DNA from: CAYRPN01 sp964426135
GTDB taxonomy: Bacteria; Planctomycetota; Phycisphaerae; Phycisphaerales; Phycisphaeraceae
Direction of reading: 5' to 3'
Length of the DNA: 64,000 nucleotides
NCBI GenBank assembly: GCA_964426135.1
Contig: CAYRPN010000019.1
Span: 1 to 64,000 of the forward strand
This document shows, one piece after another, positions 53,929-62,976 of this stretch. The notes under the pieces are model-generated. The model was not told the origin of the DNA, searched no databases, and worked only from the letters and a program-made list of their open reading frames with translations. How positions within the stretch are numbered: position 1 is the first letter of the stretch; each line of letters starts with the position of its first letter. The position numbers were made by a program, and so were the translations under genes.

Positions 53929-55329
53929 CTATTTCTTCGCCTCCACCGTCCCGGGCGGCCGCTTGTTTTTCTGAATCTCGGCGTCGCGCTTGGCGGCTTC
54001 TTCGCGAAGTCTGGCGACGACTTCGGGATTCCTGCCGGCGACATCAGCGGCTTCACCGGGATCGGTCGCGAGGTTGTAGAGGCCCGGATCGATCTCCTGA
54101 TTCTTCTTGTTCCTGCCGGCCGCACCGATGAGGTGGAGTTTCCAGTCACCCTGGCGGATGGCCGCCAGTTTGCCGCCGCCGTTGTAGTAAAGGTGCGTGT
54201 CGCGTACCGGGCCGGCTTTGGCGTCGAACATGAGCGAGGTGATGTCGCGGCCGTCGATGATGCGATCGTCCGGCAACTTGCCGCCCAGCAGCTTCAAGAA
54301 CGTCGGCAGCAGGTCGATGTTGCCGGCGATCTGGTCGCAGGTCGTGCCCGCCGCGATCTTGCCGGGCCAGCGCATCATGCAGGGCTCGCGCACGCCTCCT
54401 TCGAAGGTGGTGCCCTTCTTGCCGCGCCAGGGCAGCGACGAGCCCGCAGCCGCGCCGTTGTCGGAGGTGAAGATGACCAGTGTGTTGTCGTCCAGTTTCA
54501 GTTCCCTGAGCGTCGTCATGATTCGGCCGACCGACCAGTCCAGCTCCTCGATGGCGTCGCCCAGCAGGCCGGCGCTGCTTTTCCCTTTGAAATCAGCGGA
54601 CGCCGCCAGAGGGTGATGCACCATCGTGTGCGGCAGGTAGACGAAAAACGGGCCGCCCTTGTGCGCCTGGATGAACCGGATCGCCTCGTCCGTGTAGCGC
54701 CGGGTGAGCGTCGATTGGTCGGCCGGGTACTCGACGACCTCGACGCCTCGCATCAGCGGCACGGTATTCTTGATGGCCTTGGCCCGCGCCTTTCCCTCGG
54801 TCATGCCCTCGCGGAAGACGCAGTCCCTGGCGAACTTCGCGTGAACGGGATCGATCGCCATATCGTTGCTGTAGGGAATGCCGAAGTATTCATCGAATCC
54901 TTGCTTCGTCGGCAGGAACGGCTCGCGATGGCCCAGATGCCACTTGCCGATGCAGATAGTGGCGTAGTCCTTTTTCTTGGCGATTTCGGCGAGCGTGATC
55001 TCGTCGGAATGCAGGCCGATCGGGCTGCCCGGAAAGAGCACGCCGGGGATCGAAACCCGCGGGTTGTAGCACCCCGTCAACAGGCTGGCCCGCGACATGG
55101 AACAGACGGGCGTGGCGTAAAAGCTGGTGAATTTCATTCCCTCAGCCGCGAACTTGTCGAGATTCGGCGTGCGCACCTTGGTGCTGCCGAAGGGACCGAT
55201 GTCGCCGTAGCCCATGTCGTCGATGAAGATGAGGACGATGTTCGGCGACCTGGCCGGCGCGTCGGCTGCCATCGCGACGTGCGATGCAGCCAGCGACAAT
55301 AGACCCATTGCGATCAAACGAAGCAGCAT
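53929..55329 (-). CDS. Secreted sulfatase
   Basis: GAGG lies six bases before the start. Signal peptide residues 1-21 (ending HVAMA). The family core is clear: PNIVLIFIDDMGYGDIG with paired metal-binding Asp, then VCSMSRASLLTGCYNPR as the formylglycine site, then IGKWHLGH and FTSDNGAA. In the active-site motif C-x-P/A-x-R the middle residue is Met instead of Pro, a form common in planctomycetes; the Cys would still be converted by formylglycine-generating enzyme. At 466 aa it is of the arylsulfatase A type. It likely removes sulfate from algal polysaccharides. It is followed by dinB in one transcript. Confidence 0.92.
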   Translation of the reverse strand: MLLRLIAMGLLSLAASHVAMAADAPARSPNIVLIFIDDMGYGDIGPFGSTKVRTPNLDKFAAEGMKFTSFYATPVCSMSRASLLTGCYNPRVSIPGVLFPGSPIGLHSDEITLAEIAKKKDYATICIGKWHLGHREPFLPTKQGFDEYFGIPYSNDMAIDPVHAKFARDCVFREGMTEGKARAKAIKNTVPLMRGVEVVEYPADQSTLTRRYTDEAIRFIQAHKGGPFFVYLPHTMVHHPLAASADFKGKSSAGLLGDAIEELDWSVGRIMTTLRELKLDDNTLVIFTSDNGAAAGSSLPWRGKKGTTFEGGVREPCMMRWPGKIAAGTTCDQIAGNIDLLPTFLKLLGGKLPDDRIIDGRDITSLMFDAKAGPVRDTHLYYNGGGKLAAIRQGDWKLHLIGAAGRNKKNQEIDPGLYNLATDPGEAADVAGRNPEVVARLREEAAKRDAEIQKNKRPPGTVEAKK

Positions 55330-55469
55330 GCTGGAACCTCATGAATAGGGCAAGCTTTTCCCGCCGTGCGGACGCGTCAACAAGGCGACGACCAATGCAC
55401 ACACCCGGCATGACGCCGTAACGCGAACGCTGCGTCGATCTCGGCGGCAACAAACGCCTCTTTTTCCGA

Positions 55470-55715
55470 TCATGCCGGCGCGTCCTTCGCCAGTTCCTTT
55501 GATCCCACGACCGTCAGGTTCAAGCCGACCTGCACCGTCACCGGCGTGTCGCCGATCATGATCGTCATCTTGTTGCTGATGTTCCAGCCGAGCGAGCCTG
55601 TCGAGAACTCTCGGGCGGCTGCAATCATCTTGGTGCCGTCGATCACGACCTCGACCGCCTTGGCTTTCTCTTTGAATTGCGCTCGAGTCACGGGGCAGGA
55701 AGTTTTGGTGGCCAT
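55470..55715 (-). CDS. Small conserved hypothetical protein, 81 aa
   Basis: AAGGAG seven bases before the start gives good support. The sequence (MATKTSCPVTRAQFKEKAKAV, then GSLGWNISNKMTIMIGDTPVTVQVGLNLTVVGS) suggests a short beta-sheet domain of the type seen in small planctomycete proteins, with two- or four-stranded repeats of VxVxVGLN. No motif or function is known. It is a single gene next to the sulfatase. Confidence 0.75.
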   Translation of the reverse strand: MATKTSCPVTRAQFKEKAKAVEVVIDGTKMIAAAREFSTGSLGWNISNKMTIMIGDTPVTVQVGLNLTVVGSKELAKDAPA

Positions 55716-55785
55716 GCGGCACTCCTTGGACGGTGATCGGAAGCCTGGGTTGAACGCATCAAACTACGCCACAGAATACACGCTT

Positions 55786-55815
55786 CCCCGCACGCGGCTC
55801 GCCACTGAGCGGCAG
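55786..55815. repeat. 30-bp direct repeat, left copy
   Basis: CCCCGCACGCG followed by one variable base and CTCGCCACTGAGCGGCAG; the same 30 bases with one difference occur at 56449-56478. The stretch between (about 630 bases) holds no gene but two P1 elements and a visibly AT-richer segment (55820-56040). Confidence 0.85.
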
Positions 55816-56051
55816 CGTTATCCAATGTGTAGATTGACTAAGCAGAAGTTAGCGGGCAGTTGTTCCTCTTGATGTGATTGCATTCGTCGCTCGTCTTCGC
55901 TTGATCATTTCGGCTGCGAGTCTGTAATGGATATTGCGGTTTCTCTTGACTGGCTTGCGTCCTTGCGGTTTCCTCGTTTGTTGTCCTGAGTCTATACTGT
56001 GATCGTTCGTCCATTCTTTGTCTGGTTGTGTCGATGGGGTTTTGCCCACTA

Positions 56052-56183
56052 AGGAACGGGACCGAAATAAGTTCCCCATTTAGCCGGCGGGCTTGCCCGC
56101 CGCGACGCCCTCGGCGGGCAAGCCCGTCGGCTAAATGGGGGGGGGGGACCGCCAGATCGCGAAGTTATTTCGGGCCCGTTCCT
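56052..56183. mobile_element. MITE-like element, family P1, copy e
   Basis: Left end AGGAACGGGACCGAAATAAG; complement of the right end AGGAACGGGCCCGAAATAAC, so the ends differ at only two of the first twenty bases. The inside has ATTTAGCCGGCGGGCTTGCC and its complement with a run of nine or ten G. Best-preserved copy. Confidence 0.9.
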
Positions 56184-56184
56184 A

Positions 56185-56382
56185 AGGATCGTGACCGAAA
56201 TAAGTTCCCGACTTGGTCGTTTCCCATTCCCCTCCCTCTTAGGGAGGGGTAAGGGGAGGGTCGGGCGCACTGCGTGATTGTGCATGAAATCAGGCTGTTT
56301 GCCCGACCCTCCCCCTGCCCCTCCCTGAAAGAGAGGGGAGTCCGATCCGTGCAAATCGGGAAGTTATTTCGATTCCATTCCT
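56185..56382. mobile_element. MITE-like element, family P1, copy f
   Basis: Left end AGGATCGTGACCGAAATAAG; complement of the right end AGGAATGGAATCGAAATAAC. The inside is the CCCCTCCCTCTTAGGGAGGG type, as in the P5 element. It begins one base after copy e ends, so two copies with different inner parts stand head to tail. Confidence 0.88.
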
Positions 56383-56448
56383 ATCCCACCGCTGCAGTGG
56401 ACGAGCTTGCGTGCGTTGAAAGTTGTCATCGAGCCTTGTGCGCTACTG

Positions 56449-56478
56449 CCCCGCACGCGTCTCGCCACTGAGCGGCAG
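56449..56478. repeat. 30-bp direct repeat, right copy
   Basis: This matches 55786-55815 except for one base. It ends 28 bases before the start of the DinB-family gene. Confidence 0.85.
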
Positions 56479-56505
56479 AAGTTCGGCGGGCGGAGGGCGC
56501 TGACC

Positions 56506-57024
56506 ATGATCGCTGTGGTCCGAACTGTTGTCGCAGGTCAGTACGGTGCCGCGCTGCGGATGCTCCGTGACTGCATGGGCCGCGCGGAGCCGGCAGCTTG
56601 GCAGGCGGCGGTCGGGCGGTTCCCGTTCTGGCACGTGGCCTACCACACCTTGTACTTCACCGACCTCTATCTCTCGCCGGACGAGCAGGGGTTCCAACCG
56701 CCGCCGTTCCACCGAGAGGACGCCAACTGGCTCGCGGTCAACCTGTCCGCACCGCAAAAGCCGGTCGCCGCCGGTCCGCCGTACGAGAAGGATCTCCTCG
56801 CGGCCTACTTGGACGCCTGCCAAGCCAAGGCGAGGCGGGCGATGGAGGGCGAGACCGAAGCGACGCTGGCCGGGCCGAGTGGATTCCCGTGGCTCGGGTT
56901 CACGCGGCTGGAGGCGCACCTGTACAACATCCGGCACATCCAGCACCACACGGGCCAACTGAGCGCCGCACTTCAGCGCAAGCTCGGGGCTGGTGTGGAG
57001 TGGGCGTACTCAGAGTCGCTGTGA
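56506..57024 (+). CDS. DinB-family (DUF) putative metal-dependent protein
   Basis: The start at 56506 has GGAGGG eight bases upstream; a longer frame starts inside the repeat. The 172 aa four-helix protein matches the DinB/YfiT-like superfamily: FPFWHVAYHTLYFTDLYL with a metal-binding His, a middle helix with AYLDACQAKARRAM and LEAHLYNIRHIQHHTGQLSAAL with two more His of the usual triad. The family is unrelated to DNA polymerase IV despite the shared name. Some members are bacillithiol or mycothiol transferases; the substrate here is unknown. Confidence 0.82.
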   Translation: MIAVVRTVVAGQYGAALRMLRDCMGRAEPAAWQAAVGRFPFWHVAYHTLYFTDLYLSPDEQGFQPPPFHREDANWLAVNLSAPQKPVAAGPPYEKDLLAAYLDACQAKARRAMEGETEATLAGPSGFPWLGFTRLEAHLYNIRHIQHHTGQLSAALQRKLGAGVEWAYSESL

Positions 57025-57301
57025 ATCATGGCGCGCCCGGTCGGAGGGCCGAACCAGTCGCTGCGGCAGTCGGCGGGAGCTTGTAGGATTTTCCAGTGTC
57101 GTAGCTCACTCGGCCCCCGCCGCTGCTGAGCTTTGTCGTTGGTCCAGCGATATCGCCATCTGCTTGCCCGCCCGTTTCTGAAGCGATCAGAACAGTCGAG
57201 CAAACGAGTTCGGATGACGAACAGCGCCAGTGAACACGCCCTATCATTGCCCGCTTGCCGAGCGACAACCTCGCCATCGCCGCGACATGCCCGGCCACGG
57301 C

Positions 57302-60196
57302 TCAGGTCATTCTTGGGCGGGCCTCAAGGGAGATGGAGCGGGCGATTCGGTGGCTTCTGTTTCGCCATCGGGGGATTTCCTGCTGGAGGACATCGAGACG
57401 AGTGACAGACACCGGTGTCTCCGGCGCCGACGAGACTCTCAGACTGGCGGTGGCGAGTACCGCCAGCGTCTTGGGCTCCGCGTTCAAAGGTGCATGGCCT
57501 GTCGCGTCCGCGGCAATCATGGTGACAGCCGACATCGTGCCGGGGGCGGTGAAAGTGGAACCCGGTGCGACTTGCTCGGGAAAGGCAATCATGGTCGCGG
57601 GGGCGGAGAAGGCGGAGAACGGCACCACCGGTTCACCGTTGGGCAGCAACGTGAACTGACGATTGCGGACCTGGATCAGGTCGGTGGTTTGAATCGCGCC
57701 CGAACTGTCCACATCGAAGAATGCGGAGTACTCCGGCATCTCGGTGGTTCGGAACTGGGCGTTGCGGGTGCGGATCACATCGGTGCTTTGCACTTGCCCC
57801 GACTGCGACACGTTGCCGGGCACGACGTTGAATCGGAATCGGAACGCGCCGCCGGCGGTGCCGTCGCCGGAGGGGAAGGAGTCGCCCGTGCCGCCCAAGG
57901 CCGGCGGGTTCGTCCAGTCGCCGTCGAGCGGAGTGCCCGCGGCGTCCGTCACGGCGGCGGAAAGATCGATGAGCCACTTATCGACAGTCAATGCCGAAGT
58001 GAATGTCCACGTGGCGGTCAGCGTGGCGTCGTCGTAGGCGAATCCGCTGACGGCTTGGGTCGCGACGGTCGCGCCACGCAGGACCAGGTGGTTCGACTGG
58101 ATGTTGACGGATTCGCTGAACTGGATGCTGATCTGGTCGATCGCGATCCACGGCAGGGATGCAAGCTGGTTCGTCGCCGGCAACCGGTAGCCTCCATCAC
58201 CTTGCCCCGTCGCCTGCAGGAACGTGACAAACGAGGGCAGCCAGGTCGTGCCGCTGACGCGCACCTGCGTCACGATTGGCGGCGTCCCGTCAGCGGTGAA
58301 AACGACGGGAGCGGCGAACTCGGAGGTATCGCCCAGGGCCGTGGCGGTGGCCGTCGCGGTGATGAACTCGCCGGCGGCGACGGTGACGCCCGGCAAAGCG
58401 GCGTTGAATGCGGCGTGGCCGGCGGCGTCGGTGGCGACGCTGACAGCTCCGAGGAATCGCCTGCCCTGCCTCTGGTCGGCGATAGCAGCACCAGCAGGGT
58501 TGGCGAAAAACTCGATGCGGAAGACAGCGTTCGCCGCGGAATCCAGGGTTCCCACGATTGTCGGACTCCCCGCCAGTGATGCCTGGGTGAGGACGGGGAA
58601 ATTCTGAAGCCGATTCGGGCCGGCGTCGGCATCGGGAGCTGGATCGTTGGCGGTGATGCCGTTGTTGCTCAGGTCGATCGCCAGCAGGGCGTTGCCGCGC
58701 AGGACGTTGCCTAGGACGGCGTTGCCGTTGCCCGCGTCCGCCGCCAGGCCCACGCCGTTCTGGCCATTGAAGGCGATGCGATTGCCCGCGTTCACGGCGG
58801 TTCCACCGATGGTGGTCGCCGCGGCCCCCTGCTGGATGAAGACGCCGTCGCCGTCATTGCCCCGCGCGGTGGCGCCGTCGGCGGCGAGTCCGATGAAGTT
58901 GCCTTCGATTTTGGTGCCCGTGGTGGCGGCTCCGATGATCTTGACGCCGTCGCTGCCGTTGCCGCCGATGACGTTGCCTGCGCCCGCGGCGGCGCCGCCG
59001 ACGAGCGTGTTCGTGGAATTCGTGATGCTGATGCCGTCGGAACGGTTGCCCAGGTCGGCGGACCCGCCGGCATCGGTGCCCAGGTAGTTGCCCTGGATGA
59101 CGTTGCCGACGGCGCCGTTGCTCACATCGACGCCATCGTCCTCGTTGCCGCTGACGACGTTGCGATGGCCGGCGGTGGTGCCGCCGACGAGATTGTTCGG
59201 GCTGGCGTTAATGGCGATGCCGTTGACGGCATTGCCCAGGTCGAGGGTGCCGGTGAGATCGATGCCGATGTAGTTGCCCGCGATGGTGTTGCCCGTGGTG
59301 GCGGCGCCGTTGAGTTCGATGCCGTCGCTGCCGTTGGCGGCGATGACGTTTCTCTCGGGCGCCGTGCCGCCGCCGATCTGCGTCAGGGTCGCGCCGAGCA
59401 CGACGGAGATGCCGTCGGAACTGTTGCCCAGCGCGGCATCGCCGGTGACGTTGACGCCGATGAAATTGCCGATGACCAGGTTGCTGATGGAGCCTGTTCC
59501 GCCGATTTCCACGCCGTCGCTGCCGTTGCCGCTGATGACGTTGCGGTGCTGCGGGAGCGTGCCGCCGATGCGGTTGTTTCTGACGCCTGAAATCTGGATG
59601 CCGTCGTTGCCGTTGCCCCGATCAATCGTGCCGGTGATGTCAGTGCCGATGAAGTTGCCGGTGATGGTGTTGCCGCTGTTGGAGGTGATGCGGATGCCGT
59701 TGCCTGGGAATCGGGCGATGACCAGTCCCTGCACGGTGGTGTCGCCGGCGTCGATGTTCAGGCCGTTGGTTCCCGCCGGCGCGTTGATGCCGTCGAGCAC
59801 GATGCGCAGGACGCCGTTGAAGGGCTGGTCGATGTCGTTGCTGTTCTTGATGGCGCCGGTCTGGCTGTAGCCATCGATATCGACTGGATCGGTGATGGTG
59901 GGCAGGGCGCTGGTCAGGGCGATGGTGAATGGCCCCGCGCCGGTGAGAGCGAACGCGATGATGTCAGGCACGCCGCCTGAGTTCGCCGCAGCGTTGGCGC
60001 TGGTGATCGCCGCCCGCAGGCTGCCGGCGCCGCTGTCGGCGGTGGAGGTCACGGTGAACGTGCTCAGCAACCGGCGCGGTTCGACCTGCTCGAACCAGAT
60101 CCGCTCGTTGCTGCCAGTGCGTACTGCGCTGCGCAATGGACAGCGACGACCGCGAAGACGGGCGTCATCGAAGGTGAAGGCCTGAAAATGGTTCAT
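57302..60196 (-). CDS. Surface beta-helix protein with LEPR motif and dockerin-like end
   Basis: The start at 60196 (MNHFQAFTFDD) has AGGGA just upstream; 60208 is possible. The 964 aa protein has VEPRRLLS at about 39-46, the LEPR-type sorting motif of planctomycete surface proteins. Residues about 70-560 form a right-handed beta-helix of repeated N-x-I-x-G-N and GSDGVEI units (e.g. TIAGNYIGIDLTGT, NVISGNGSDGVEIGG). Residues about 560-800 are beta-sandwich-like (Ca-binding-like, e.g. FRIEFFANPAGAAI). Near 830-890 two dockerin-type units, SGQVQSTDVIRTRNAQF and DSSGAIQTTDLIQVRNRQF, suggest a cohesin-type partner or calcium binding. It is probably exported and cell-bound. Confidence 0.85.
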   Translation of the reverse strand: MNHFQAFTFDDARLRGRRCPLRSAVRTGSNERIWFEQVEPRRLLSTFTVTSTADSGAGSLRAAITSANAAANSGGVPDIIAFALTGAGPFTIALTSALPTITDPVDIDGYSQTGAIKNSNDIDQPFNGVLRIVLDGINAPAGTNGLNIDAGDTTVQGLVIARFPGNGIRITSNSGNTITGNFIGTDITGTIDRGNGNDGIQISGVRNNRIGGTLPQHRNVISGNGSDGVEIGGTGSISNLVIGNFIGVNVTGDAALGNSSDGISVVLGATLTQIGGGTAPERNVIAANGSDGIELNGAATTGNTIAGNYIGIDLTGTLDLGNAVNGIAINASPNNLVGGTTAGHRNVVSGNEDDGVDVSNGAVGNVIQGNYLGTDAGGSADLGNRSDGISITNSTNTLVGGAAAGAGNVIGGNGSDGVKIIGAATTGTKIEGNFIGLAADGATARGNDGDGVFIQQGAAATTIGGTAVNAGNRIAFNGQNGVGLAADAGNGNAVLGNVLRGNALLAIDLSNNGITANDPAPDADAGPNRLQNFPVLTQASLAGSPTIVGTLDSAANAVFRIEFFANPAGAAIADQRQGRRFLGAVSVATDAAGHAAFNAALPGVTVAAGEFITATATATALGDTSEFAAPVVFTADGTPPIVTQVRVSGTTWLPSFVTFLQATGQGDGGYRLPATNQLASLPWIAIDQISIQFSESVNIQSNHLVLRGATVATQAVSGFAYDDATLTATWTFTSALTVDKWLIDLSAAVTDAAGTPLDGDWTNPPALGGTGDSFPSGDGTAGGAFRFRFNVVPGNVSQSGQVQSTDVIRTRNAQFRTTEMPEYSAFFDVDSSGAIQTTDLIQVRNRQFTLLPNGEPVVPFSAFSAPATMIAFPEQVAPGSTFTAPGTMSAVTMIAADATGHAPLNAEPKTLAVLATASLRVSSAPETPVSVTRLDVLQQEIPRWRNRSHRIARSISLEARPRMT

Positions 60197-60239
60197 GAGT
60201 TCCCTCATCCCCCGATTTTCGCTGCTTGCGAAAAGTGAG

Positions 60240-60245
60240 TATAAT
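60240..60245 (+). promoter_or_regulatory. Candidate -10 box for the glycosyltransferase genes
   Basis: TATAAT is perfect, in the context GAGTATAATG, but the -35 region (TTTCGC near 60217) is weak. It is about 230 bases before the glycosyltransferase start, in a divergent space. Confidence 0.35.
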
Positions 60246-60475
60246 GTATTTGGTGGTCAGACTTTGTCCGTTCGCGACAAGGGCCGGCAAAAAGCAGCAC
60301 GCCTTCAGGATCTCAACCGGCGATCCTCCTCCGTATTCCCCCTTGCAAAAAAAATGGTGAGCGAGCCTTGGAATATCGCGCCGTTTCCTTGGTTAGTGAT
60401 TCGCTAGCCGCTCGTAAAGAAAACGTTCGTTCGTTCGAGCCATTGCTTTTCCGGTGTGTGGGCATTGGAGATCAA

Positions 60476-61693
60476 ATGCCATCCCCATCCTCGAACCCGC
60501 ATGCCGCAGTACGTCTGCTTGCGTATTGCCACGAGGGCACAGGCATCGGCCACTTGAGACGAACACTCACCCTGTGTGCAGAAATTGCCCACCGCTGGCC
60601 AGGCGCTTCCATTCTCCTGGTGACCGGCACGCCGTTCCTGCACCTCTTCGAACCCCTGCCCTATCTGGACTGGGTCAAGCTTCCGGCCATCAGCAAATCC
60701 TCCACCGGTAACTACTCCCTCCGCCAACTGGCGTCCCACTCCGGCATCACCCAGTGGCGCAGCGACATCCTCATGGAGACCGTCAAGGGGTTCGACCCCA
60801 CGATGGTCCTCGTCGACAAAGCGCCCCTGGGCGTCTGCGGCGAACTGAGGCCTGCGCTGACTTGGCTCCGCGAGCATCGGCCCGCCGCCCGACTGGTGTG
60901 CGGCCTGCGCGACATCGAGGATGAACCAGAAGTCACCATCGTCCAGTGGCAGAAACTGGGCGTGCCCGACGCCATCGAACACCTGTTCGACGAAGCTCTG
61001 GTCTACGGGATGAAGGAAATTTTCGATGTGGCGGAACAATATCGGCTGTCACCGGAGGCGTCGGAGAAACTGCGATACACAGGCTACGTCTGCCGCCGGC
61101 ACAAGCCGCGTGCCAGTGCCGCCAAGGCCGGCGGCCTGATGCGTGAAGAGGTGGTCGTCACCGTCGGCGGCGGCACCGACGGCAGCGAGCTGATCCAGAG
61201 CTATCTCAACGACGCCGTCCATCGCGCTACCGCTCTGGGCAGCCGATCCGTGATCGTGGGCGGCCCCGACCTGCCGCGCCAGGATGCCGAGAAACTGCGG
61301 CGCCTCGCCAAGGCCGCCGGCGCCAAGTGGCTGGAGTTCGATTCGGGCCTGCAGAACCGCCTCGGACGCGCCCGCCTCATCGTGACCATGGGCGGTTACA
61401 ACACCATGACCGAATCCGTGGCGTCGGGCCGGCCCACGTTGGTGATCCCGCGCACGACGCCCCGCAAGGAGCAATGGATGCGGGCGCAGCTCTGGGCCAA
61501 GCGAGGTTTGGTCAGCACGCTCGACCCAGTCGACGCCACGCCAACTCGCTTGGCGCAGACCGTCGCCGACCTGTTGCTCGCCCCGCCCAAGCCGCAGCGC
61601 CAGCCCTTGGAACTCAACGGCCTTGATCGCGTTCTCGATCGCCTCACGCACCTCGCTCAGGAGCAGCCGCATGCGACTGTGGTACGTGTGTAG
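60476..61693 (+). CDS. MurG-like glycosyltransferase (GT28/GT-B type)
   Basis: Start at 60476 with GGAG five bases upstream; the longer frame to 60368 is not needed. The 405 aa protein has a GT-B plan: LLAYCHEGTGIGHLRRTLTLCAEI at the start (GxGH), then in the C-terminal half VVVTVGGGTDGSELIQSYL, GLQNRLGRARLIVTMGGYNTMTESVASGRPTLVIPRTTPRKEQWMRAQ, close to the donor-sugar site of MurG and GT28 proteins. The substrate could be a lipid-linked or secondary-metabolite acceptor. It overlaps the next gene by 23 bases, so the two are cotranscribed. Confidence 0.88.
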   Translation: MPSPSSNPHAAVRLLAYCHEGTGIGHLRRTLTLCAEIAHRWPGASILLVTGTPFLHLFEPLPYLDWVKLPAISKSSTGNYSLRQLASHSGITQWRSDILMETVKGFDPTMVLVDKAPLGVCGELRPALTWLREHRPAARLVCGLRDIEDEPEVTIVQWQKLGVPDAIEHLFDEALVYGMKEIFDVAEQYRLSPEASEKLRYTGYVCRRHKPRASAAKAGGLMREEVVVTVGGGTDGSELIQSYLNDAVHRATALGSRSVIVGGPDLPRQDAEKLRRLAKAAGAKWLEFDSGLQNRLGRARLIVTMGGYNTMTESVASGRPTLVIPRTTPRKEQWMRAQLWAKRGLVSTLDPVDATPTRLAQTVADLLLAPPKPQRQPLELNGLDRVLDRLTHLAQEQPHATVVRV

Positions 61694-62960
61694 CGATTTC
61701 GGCATCCCGCCCGACGGCAGCAAGGGAGCCTCCATCCACCTGCGCGCCATCACCGGCGCGCTGGCGCGCCTCGGCCACGACGTGCTGCTGATCAGCCCGC
61801 GCCCCGGCCCAGGCGACCGACACCCTGCGCGCCGCCTGCTGCCGCCCGGCTGCCCGCTGGTCGATGGCGCGGTCAAGCCGCTGAAGCGATTCCTGCTGGA
61901 GCACGACCTGGGCGACGAACTGCCGCGAGACTTGCGCACGCTCTACTACAGCGCCTACGCCGTCGAAGCGGCACTGGAGCAGCTTCGCACAGTTCGTCCG
62001 GAAGAAAAGCCCGACGCGGTGATCGAGCGCCTGTCCCTGTTCTCCACGGTAGGCATCGACCTCGCGCGAGCGCTGGATTGCCCGCTGATGCTGGAGGTCA
62101 ACGCACTGCTAACCGAAGAGGCTCAGCAGTATCGCACGCTCCTCCTGGGCGATATGGCACGGGAGATCGAACGCCGAACGCTTCAGCAGGCGGATGCCGT
62201 CCTTCCCGTGTCGCACGAGCTTGGTCGGCGATTAATCGGGCAGGGTGTGCCCGCCGAGAGAGTGCATGTCACGCCCAATGGCGCGGACGATGCGTTCTTT
62301 CAAGTCGAGTCGAAAGACGCAGTCCTTGCGCGAGCCGCGCTGGGGCTGAGCGATGCGTTCGTAGTCGGCTTCGTCGGCAGCCTCAAGCCGTGGCACGGCG
62401 TCGATGCGTTGCTGCGCGCCGCGGCGATCCTCAATGGCGCCGGCAGCGCTGTGAAAGTACTGGTCGTCGGCGTCGGCCCGCAGGAGTCTTCACTGCGGTC
62501 GCTTGCCGCGGAGTTGGGGCTCGACGGCCACGTCGTCTTCGCCGGCGCGGTCGATCATGCAAGAGTGCCCGCCCTGGTTGCCGCGATGGATGTGGCTGTC
62601 GCGCCGTTCCAGGCGATCGACAACTTCTACTTCTCGCCGATCAAGCTCTTCGAATACATGGCCGCCGGCGCCTGTGTCGTCGCCTCGCGCGTCGGACAGA
62701 TCGCCAGCGTCATCGAGCACGAACACGACGGCCTGCTCTGCCCTCCCGATGATCCGGCGGCGCTCGCGCAGCTGATCGACCGGCTGCGAGAATCGCCGGA
62801 TTTGCGCAGGCGATTGGGCAACGCCGCCCGCGCCAAGGCCGCCCGCGATTTCTCCTGGACACACACAGCACAGCGCGTATCCACTGTGATTGAAAAGACC
62901 TTTACCGCCCGGCGCGGCTCACCGAAGCCGTCGCTGGTCGCGCCGTTCGCCCGACCGTGA
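61671..62960 (+). CDS. Glycosyltransferase, GT4 type
   Basis: Start at 61671 (MRLWYVCSDFGIPPDG) with AGGAG eight bases before. The 429 aa product has the GT4 two-domain form: KGASIHLRAITGALARLGHDVLLISP in the N-terminal domain, VHVTPNGADDAFF, VVGFVGSLKPWHGVDALLRAA, VLVVGVGPQESSLRSLAAELGLDGHVVFAGAVDHARVPALVAAMDVAVAPFQ and YFSPIKLFEYMAAGACVVAS with the donor-binding Glu. It is probably part of surface polysaccharide or glycolipid synthesis with its neighbours. Confidence 0.92.
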   Translation: MRLWYVCSDFGIPPDGSKGASIHLRAITGALARLGHDVLLISPRPGPGDRHPARRLLPPGCPLVDGAVKPLKRFLLEHDLGDELPRDLRTLYYSAYAVEAALEQLRTVRPEEKPDAVIERLSLFSTVGIDLARALDCPLMLEVNALLTEEAQQYRTLLLGDMAREIERRTLQQADAVLPVSHELGRRLIGQGVPAERVHVTPNGADDAFFQVESKDAVLARAALGLSDAFVVGFVGSLKPWHGVDALLRAAAILNGAGSAVKVLVVGVGPQESSLRSLAAELGLDGHVVFAGAVDHARVPALVAAMDVAVAPFQAIDNFYFSPIKLFEYMAAGACVVASRVGQIASVIEHEHDGLLCPPDDPAALAQLIDRLRESPDLRRRLGNAARAKAARDFSWTHTAQRVSTVIEKTFTARRGSPKPSLVAPFARP

Positions 62961-62976
62961 ACCACCGCAACAACCT

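Noticed and set aside
55740..56490. Integron-type recombination sites at the 30-bp repeats
   Set aside because: The GTTRRRY and RYYYAAC core sites are not present in the expected places and there is no integrase.
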